From assembly GCA_038529355.1 (NCBI GenBank), contig JBCBDU010000054.1:1-18683 (forward strand): a stretch of 18,683 nt of DNA. The letters are read 5' to 3'. The stretch's first letter is position 1. The number at the start of each line of letters is the position of its first letter. A program made the translations under genes and the position numbers. Shown in pieces: positions 14,100 through 18,683 of this stretch. The notes under the pieces were generated by a model, which worked only from the letters and a program-made list of their open reading frames with translations, made no database searches and was not told the origin of the DNA. This stretch comes from CALBPI01 sp038529355 (GTDB lineage Bacteria > Pseudomonadota > Gammaproteobacteria > Steroidobacterales > Woeseiaceae).

Positions 14100-15626
14100 A
14101 TGGATATGACCCGTATGCATTTTGGTCAGAGTTTCCAGTCACTGCAAGCCGTCGTTGTCGTCACACTGCTTGTCGTGTGTACGGCCAGTGTCTTTTTCAA
14201 TGACACCTGGCAAGTGCTGCAGCGCTGGCTGAACGATGACAATTACAGCCATGGCCTGTTGCTGATGCCGATCACGCTGTATCTCATATTCGCTGCGATC
14301 AGACCGTTGGCGGTGCGCCCGCGACCAGATCGTCTCGCATTGGCAGGCGTCGTCACAGCGGCGGTCGTCATGTTGATCGGCGCGCTTGCCAGTGTCGCTG
14401 TGTCCTTCCAGTTATTGTTGCCGTGGCTGCTATTGTCAGTGCTGCTGGCGATCTACGGTCGCCGCGCTTTGCCTGCCGTGTGCTTCCCGGTCGTGTTCAC
14501 ATATTTCTCTTTGCCGGTCTGGGATGCGTTGAGTCCACTGTTGCAAACGCTGACCACGGTGGCCGTCGAACGCATGATCTATGCAACAGGTGTGTCCGCG
14601 CTGATCAACGGAAATTTCGTCACTGTGAGTGCCGGCGTCTTCGAAATTGCCGAAGGGTGTAGCGGGCTCAGATTCTTTATGATCAGTGCTGCGGTCGCAG
14701 CGCTGTACAGCTATTGGTATTTGCACGGTTGGCGGCGACAGTTGAGTTTTGTGGCGTTTGCAGTTGCCTTGGCAATGGTGGGTAACTGGGTTCGCGTCTA
14801 TATTGTGATCCGGATGGGCATTTGGCTGGGTATTGATCACCCGTATGTTGCCGAGCACGGTCCCGTCGGCTGGGTGATTTTCGCGCTGACCATGGCGATC
14901 TTGTTTGGGTTAAGCGGCCGCTGGGAAACGGCGATGGCTGTTCGCGCGGCGACTGCAGCGTCAGACCGGCGCGACAGTTCACCGTCGTTTACAACGTTGG
15001 CTGCGCCGTTTGTTTTAATTGGGACGCTGTTCGTTGTCCTGCTCGGGGTGCAGCATTACGCTTCGCAAGGCGTGCGTCTGCGAGTGGCACCTCCGGAAGG
15101 TTTCTATGCGACGGCGCAACGCGGTCCCGTATGCGGCGACTGGGGCACGCAAGTTGCCGGCGCGCAGCAGACCGTGCGCGGGGTTGTTCCCGGCAGCCCT
15201 GCAGCCTGCGTGGATTTTGCCTTCTTTGACAAACAAACGGCAGGGCGTGAGTTGGTTAATGTCAAGCACCGATTGTTCGGCGCGAACGCCCGGCGCAACA
15301 CGCGCGCGCGGATTGCAGCCGGGGAGCGAGGCATTCATGCGGCGTTATTGGCGAACGTTGGTGGCCAACCGCTATTGGTCGCGTATCAATTGCGCGTCGC
15401 TGATCGGGTCGCTCGCAATAGCAATGCGGCCAAGCGCCAACAGATCATGAGTCTGCTGGCGCAGCGCACTGACGCGATGCTGGTCGCTATCGGTATGCGT
15501 TGTGATCAACGTTGCATCGCGCAACTCGAGAGCGGGCAATTGCCAGCGACGGTGTCGGCAATGCCGGTGTTCGCGCCGGAAGTTTCTTTGACCGCATCGG
15601 ATGCGGTCAGTGTAGGGGTTAAATGA
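14100..15626 (+). CDS. xrtA: Exosortase A with EpsI-like C-terminal domain
   Basis: This is an inner-membrane transpeptidase-like protease thought to cleave the C-terminal PEP-CTERM tail of exported proteins. It has 508 residues. The first 290 or so form the exosortase core with about eight membrane segments. The active-site set is visible: Cys187 in AEGCSGLRFF, Arg232 in GNWVRVYIV and His253 in EHGPVGWVIF. The remaining residues, about 310-508, are soluble and look like the EpsI domain fused to XrtA in many clusters; PPEGFYA and LFGANARRN lie here. Starts at 14106 and 14115 are in frame, and none has a good ribosome binding site. The last four bases overlap the prsT start, so the two are probably translationally coupled. 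The 186 bp before it, where prsR might be expected, hold no gene. The substrates lie outside the window. Confidence 0.93.
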   Translation: MDMTRMHFGQSFQSLQAVVVVTLLVVCTASVFFNDTWQVLQRWLNDDNYSHGLLLMPITLYLIFAAIRPLAVRPRPDRLALAGVVTAAVVMLIGALASVAVSFQLLLPWLLLSVLLAIYGRRALPAVCFPVVFTYFSLPVWDALSPLLQTLTTVAVERMIYATGVSALINGNFVTVSAGVFEIAEGCSGLRFFMISAAVAALYSYWYLHGWRRQLSFVAFAVALAMVGNWVRVYIVIRMGIWLGIDHPYVAEHGPVGWVIFALTMAILFGLSGRWETAMAVRAATAASDRRDSSPSFTTLAAPFVLIGTLFVVLLGVQHYASQGVRLRVAPPEGFYATAQRGPVCGDWGTQVAGAQQTVRGVVPGSPAACVDFAFFDKQTAGRELVNVKHRLFGANARRNTRARIAAGERGIHAALLANVGGQPLLVAYQLRVADRVARNSNAAKRQQIMSLLAQRTDAMLVAIGMRCDQRCIAQLESGQLPATVSAMPVFAPEVSLTASDAVSVGVK

Positions 15627-18415
15627 GGTTCACTATGACAGTCAGAGCTACCTTGCGATCAGTCCTTGTTGCCGTGGCCGTGCTGCTTGGTGCGTGCCAG
15701 CCCAGTCCGGAGGAGCGTCTGGCGCGCGCAGAGCAATTCGTCGCGGCGGGTGACTTTGCCGCGGCGGTCATCGAAGCGCGAGGCGCGCTGCAGGAACAGC
15801 CAGCCAATTTGCAGGCGCGCATCGTGTTCGCCAACGCGTCCAGGTTGTCCGGCGACTATCGAACGGCCTATGCGGAGTATCAACGTGCGCGTGAGCTGGG
15901 TCTAGAAGACCCTTTGGTGTTGGCGCAGTTTGCCGAAGTCGCTGTGATCGCCGGTCGTCCGCAGGTGGTGGTTGATCAGTTATCGCAGGTGCTCGAGGCG
16001 GAGCCCAAACGTGCCGATGCGCTTTCAACGCTAGCGCATGCCTACGCGTTGACTGGCGATCCGGAGCGCGCCGAGGCGCTATATCGCCAGGCATTGATGC
16101 TGTCGAATCAAACAGCGCAGGCGTATGTCGGGCTGGCGTCGATTGCGCAGCAGCGTGGTGACACGCAAGGCGTCGCAGAATGGGTCGCGGCCGCCGAACA
16201 GTCGGTGCCAGGCAATTCGCTGGTGCTGTTGTTCCGGTCAAATGCAGCTGACAGTGACGACGAAAAGCACGCGCTATTACAGCAGGCCTATGCCAATCTC
16301 GACGGCGCATCAACGCCGGCACTGCGCGCCCAGATCCTGTTGGCACGGGTCGAGAATCACCTGCGCCGGCAAGAGTATGATCCGGCGCAAGAGGCGTTGG
16401 CCGAGTACCGCCAGAGCAATCCGGGCTCACCGCAGTCGGTGTTTTTCGGAGCGCTGATTGCGCTGCAAAAAGGTGATCTTGAAAAAGCCAAAGCAGGTTT
16501 CTTGCGGCTGAGCGAAGGTCTCGAAGATGGCAGTGCTGTTGATCTGTTTCTGGGCAGCATTAATCTGCGCCAGGCCAACCTGCGCCAGGCGGAGGCCTAT
16601 TTGAACAACGCGCTGCGTCTGGACGGCAATAGTGTGCAGGCGCGTAAGCTGCTGGCCGAAACGCTTTTGCAGTTGGGTCGCTCGAAGGCTGCGCTTGATA
16701 TTCTGGCTGAGCTCAATGTTGACCAGACGCAGGATCCGCAGATCCTCGCCTTACTGGGACGCGCATCGATCGCCACCGGTGATGCCGCCGGCAGTGTCGA
16801 CTTTTTCAAACGCAGCTCCGCGTATGCGCCGGATAACCCGAGCTTGAAACTGGCAACCGCCTACAGCTATCTGGCCGCCGGAGATGCCGATGCGGCGTTG
16901 GCGTTGCTCGAGCAAATGCCGAACGGCGATGACGACAACTTCCGCCCGCAAACGCTGCGTATGCTCGCGCACCTGACTGCGCAAGACGAACCCGCAGCGA
17001 TCGCCGAAGCGCAGCGCCTGGCACAGAGCAATCCGGCCAATCCCGCGGCGCTGTCGCTGGCAGGGCAATTGATGGCGAGCATTGGTCGCACCGACGCTGC
17101 GGTCGAGTTTTTCAACACAGCGCTGGCCAAGGACGCGGCCTACCTACCGGCGCGGCAAGGGCTTGGTAATACGCTGGTACAACAGCAGAAGTACGAACAA
17201 GCGTTTGCGGTGTTCGAAAAAGTGCTGGATCAAGAGCCCGGTTACTTCCCGGCTGTGTCAGCATTCGGCAAGGTCGCAGTGCGTCTGGGTCGCGAGCAAG
17301 CCGCGCTGCAGCGCGTGCGTGCGGCAATCGATGCGTCGCCTAACGATCCTGCGCCGCGCATCGTGCTTGCGCAGTATCATTTGCAGAACGGCGCCGCGGA
17401 TCAGGCGCGGGACGTGGTCAACGAAGCACTGACGATCGCACCCGACGACACCGGGCTACTGCGACTGCGCGCACTCACTGGCGTCCGCTTGGGCTTGATA
17501 GAAGCGTCATTGCGCGACATTACAAAGGCCGCGGAATTGGCGCCGGAGAATCGCGACATTCAGTTTGACAAGGCGCGTTTGTTGTTGTCGTCCGGTGATC
17601 TGAAAGGCGCGAATCGTACGTTACGCGAGTATCTGACACTGCGACCGGACGATACCGCGATGCGTCTGTTCGCAGCCGACGTTGACTTGCGCAGTGGCAA
17701 CGTTGCGGCGGCGCTTGGCACCGTAGAGCGTATCCTCGAAGCGCAACCGGAAAATCGTGCGGCAACGATTATTCGCGGCGATATCGAAGCGCAGCGTGGC
17801 GAGTTGCGCAAAGCGCTTGGCTACTATGACCAGGCCGCCAGCATCAGCAACGACCGCCTGCTGACGCTGCGACGTTTCGGTGCCCTGACGCGACTGGAAG
17901 ACCCGCGCGCGCAACAGGTGCTCGATGCATGGTTGACCGAAAACCCCGGGGATGTCGAAATTGAAGTTGTCCTGGCTCAGGCGTTACAAGGCGCGGGCAG
18001 TGACGATGGCGCTGCCGAGCGCTACGAAGCCATTGTTCAGAACGACAGCGCCGGCGTTGCACAGCGCGCTATTGCGCTGAACAACCTCGCCTGGCTCTAT
18101 TATTCGCGCGGTGATGCGCGCGCACTGGACCTTGCCGAGCAGGCCGCAGCGCTAGCGCCCGATTCGGCGCCAATTACCGACACGCTCGGCTGGATTCTGC
18201 TCGAGAACGGCGAGCGTCAGCGCGCACTGACGTTGCTGCAAAAGGCACATGAGCTGGCGCCGGATGACCCGTCGATTGGCTACCACCTGGCCGAGTGTTT
18301 ATCTCGCAATAAGCAGCGATCCGAGGCGCTTGCACTGGTTACGGATGTACTGCAAGGCGATCGTGACTTCCCGGAGCGCAGTGAAGCACAAGCGCTGCTG
18401 GCGTCATTGCGCTGA
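15623..18415 (+). CDS. prsT: PrsT-type TPR lipoprotein of the XrtA/PEP-CTERM system
   Basis: This is a 930-residue lipoprotein made almost wholly of tetratricopeptide repeats. The start shows a lipoprotein signal: a short basic part, a hydrophobic run and the lipobox LLGAC, with Cys25 as the predicted lipidated residue and QPSPEE following. Repeats of about 34 residues run from residue 30 to the end; clear examples are DYRTAYAEYQRARELG, DPERAEALYRQALML and KYEQAFAVFEKVLDQEPG. No catalytic motif is seen. Length, repeats and position match PrsT (TIGR02917, from memory), a marker of XrtA clusters. TPR proteins of this size often scaffold polysaccharide secretion across the periplasm, which is the likely role. 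ATG 15623 overlaps the xrtA stop in ATGA and has GGGG upstream. ATG 15635, preceded by GAGG, is an alternative start four residues shorter and keeps the lipobox. Confidence 0.92.
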   Translation: MRFTMTVRATLRSVLVAVAVLLGACQPSPEERLARAEQFVAAGDFAAAVIEARGALQEQPANLQARIVFANASRLSGDYRTAYAEYQRARELGLEDPLVLAQFAEVAVIAGRPQVVVDQLSQVLEAEPKRADALSTLAHAYALTGDPERAEALYRQALMLSNQTAQAYVGLASIAQQRGDTQGVAEWVAAAEQSVPGNSLVLLFRSNAADSDDEKHALLQQAYANLDGASTPALRAQILLARVENHLRRQEYDPAQEALAEYRQSNPGSPQSVFFGALIALQKGDLEKAKAGFLRLSEGLEDGSAVDLFLGSINLRQANLRQAEAYLNNALRLDGNSVQARKLLAETLLQLGRSKAALDILAELNVDQTQDPQILALLGRASIATGDAAGSVDFFKRSSAYAPDNPSLKLATAYSYLAAGDADAALALLEQMPNGDDDNFRPQTLRMLAHLTAQDEPAAIAEAQRLAQSNPANPAALSLAGQLMASIGRTDAAVEFFNTALAKDAAYLPARQGLGNTLVQQQKYEQAFAVFEKVLDQEPGYFPAVSAFGKVAVRLGREQAALQRVRAAIDASPNDPAPRIVLAQYHLQNGAADQARDVVNEALTIAPDDTGLLRLRALTGVRLGLIEASLRDITKAAELAPENRDIQFDKARLLLSSGDLKGANRTLREYLTLRPDDTAMRLFAADVDLRSGNVAAALGTVERILEAQPENRAATIIRGDIEAQRGELRKALGYYDQAASISNDRLLTLRRFGALTRLEDPRAQQVLDAWLTENPGDVEIEVVLAQALQGAGSDDGAAERYEAIVQNDSAGVAQRAIALNNLAWLYYSRGDARALDLAEQAAALAPDSAPITDTLGWILLENGERQRALTLLQKAHELAPDDPSIGYHLAECLSRNKQRSEALALVTDVLQGDRDFPERSEAQALLASLR

Positions 18416-18683
18416 TGTTGGCGCGAGGCACAGTGAATCGATGAATATGACAGCGCCTTGCCGTGCGTCGACGCGGAACAGACTGACCTGCGAGATGTCG
18501 CCGATGTCCATTGTGCGCCCAACGGGTGCTGCGCGAATCGCATCGATAGGGATGCGGAAGGCGGTCGGGGTTGTCGTCAGCTCGAGCGTCCGGTTGAAGC
18601 GATCGTGCAGCTCGTTGTTATGAGCGCCGTCGTGAATACGCACGTACCGCGCCGGGCAGTGAAGGCCCGCTGACCGTGCGTAT
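18404..18683 (-). CDS. C-terminal part of a convergent gene, sugar-binding-like domain, possibly VanZ family
   Basis: The reverse strand is open from the window edge to a TGA at 18406-18404, giving about 92 residues with no start. Visible motifs are RYVRIHDGAHNNELHDRFNR, AFRIPIDAIRAAPVGRTMDI, then SLFRVDARQGAVIFIDSLCL. The pattern of a beta strand, a DRFNR turn, an IPxxxI.xAP.GR.MD strand and a final I-D-S/N-(I/L)-x-L is that of galactose-binding-like beta sandwich domains. I remember such a tail at the end of some proteobacterial VanZ-family membrane proteins. That family link is from memory and only moderate. The tail would lie in the periplasm. The stop falls inside the end of prsT, so the two genes converge and overlap by 12 bases, with no room for a terminator between them. 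Confidence 0.55.
   Translation of the reverse strand, partial: YARSAGLHCPARYVRIHDGAHNNELHDRFNRTLELTTTPTAFRIPIDAIRAAPVGRTMDIGDISQVSLFRVDARQGAVIFIDSLCLAPTSAQ

Noticed and set aside
1..18683. CRISPR arrays, insertion sequences, tRNA or rRNA genes
   Set aside because: No regularly spaced repeats, transposase motifs, terminal inverted repeats or conserved RNA sequences were seen.

Overview
The window is an exopolysaccharide biosynthesis locus joined to the core of an exosortase A (XrtA) / PEP-CTERM protein-sorting system. The exosortase, the PrsK-type histidine kinase, the PrsT-type TPR lipoprotein and the EpsB-type sugar transferase together point to a Gram-negative proteobacterium. I favour a gammaproteobacterium, but no rRNA or species marker is present. 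Assignments rest on motifs and remembered family architecture; no database search was made.

Layout. (1) Positions 1-3771: the 3' part of a GDP-L-fucose synthase, a WcaE-like GT2 glycosyltransferase, a SAM methyltransferase and a GT4-type glycosyltransferase, all on +. Sampled lines here are only about 40-48% G+C, and the genes are separated by 100-210 bp gaps. (2) 3772-4459: a 688 bp gap with no convincing gene, ending in a plausible sigma70 promoter. (3) 4460-5521: a WecA/MraY-type polyprenyl-phosphate sugar-1-phosphate transferase. (4) 5522-6010: a second gap (489 bp) with no recognised gene. (5) 6011-10253: UDP-glucose dehydrogenase, mannose-1-phosphate guanylyltransferase/mannose-6-phosphate isomerase and phosphomannomutase, probably one operon. 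(6) 10430-18415: EpsB-type undecaprenyl-phosphate glycosylphosphotransferase, PrsK histidine kinase, exosortase A with an EpsI-like C-terminal domain, and PrsT TPR lipoprotein. A sampled line in prsT is about 67% G+C. (7) 18404-18683: the 3' end of a convergent minus-strand gene, perhaps a VanZ-family protein with a sugar-binding-like C-terminal domain.

How the parts work together. PMM and ManC make GDP-mannose, fucose synthase (with a GDP-mannose dehydratase presumably upstream) makes GDP-fucose, and Ugd makes UDP-glucuronate. The two glycosyltransferases assemble these on a lipid carrier primed by WecA and/or the EpsB-type enzyme. The predicted polymer is therefore fucose- and uronate-containing, broadly like colanic acid. 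XrtA should cleave the PEP-CTERM tails of exported proteins, PrsK senses an unknown signal, and PrsT probably serves polymer or protein export.

Main oddities: no PrsR response regulator beside prsK, two different priming enzymes in one locus, no PEP-CTERM substrate and no polymerase/flippase in view, two long gene-less gaps, a compositional break, and several operator-like inverted repeats before the likely transcription units. I did not find a clearly undescribed system: the XrtA/PEP-CTERM system is known, though poorly understood.
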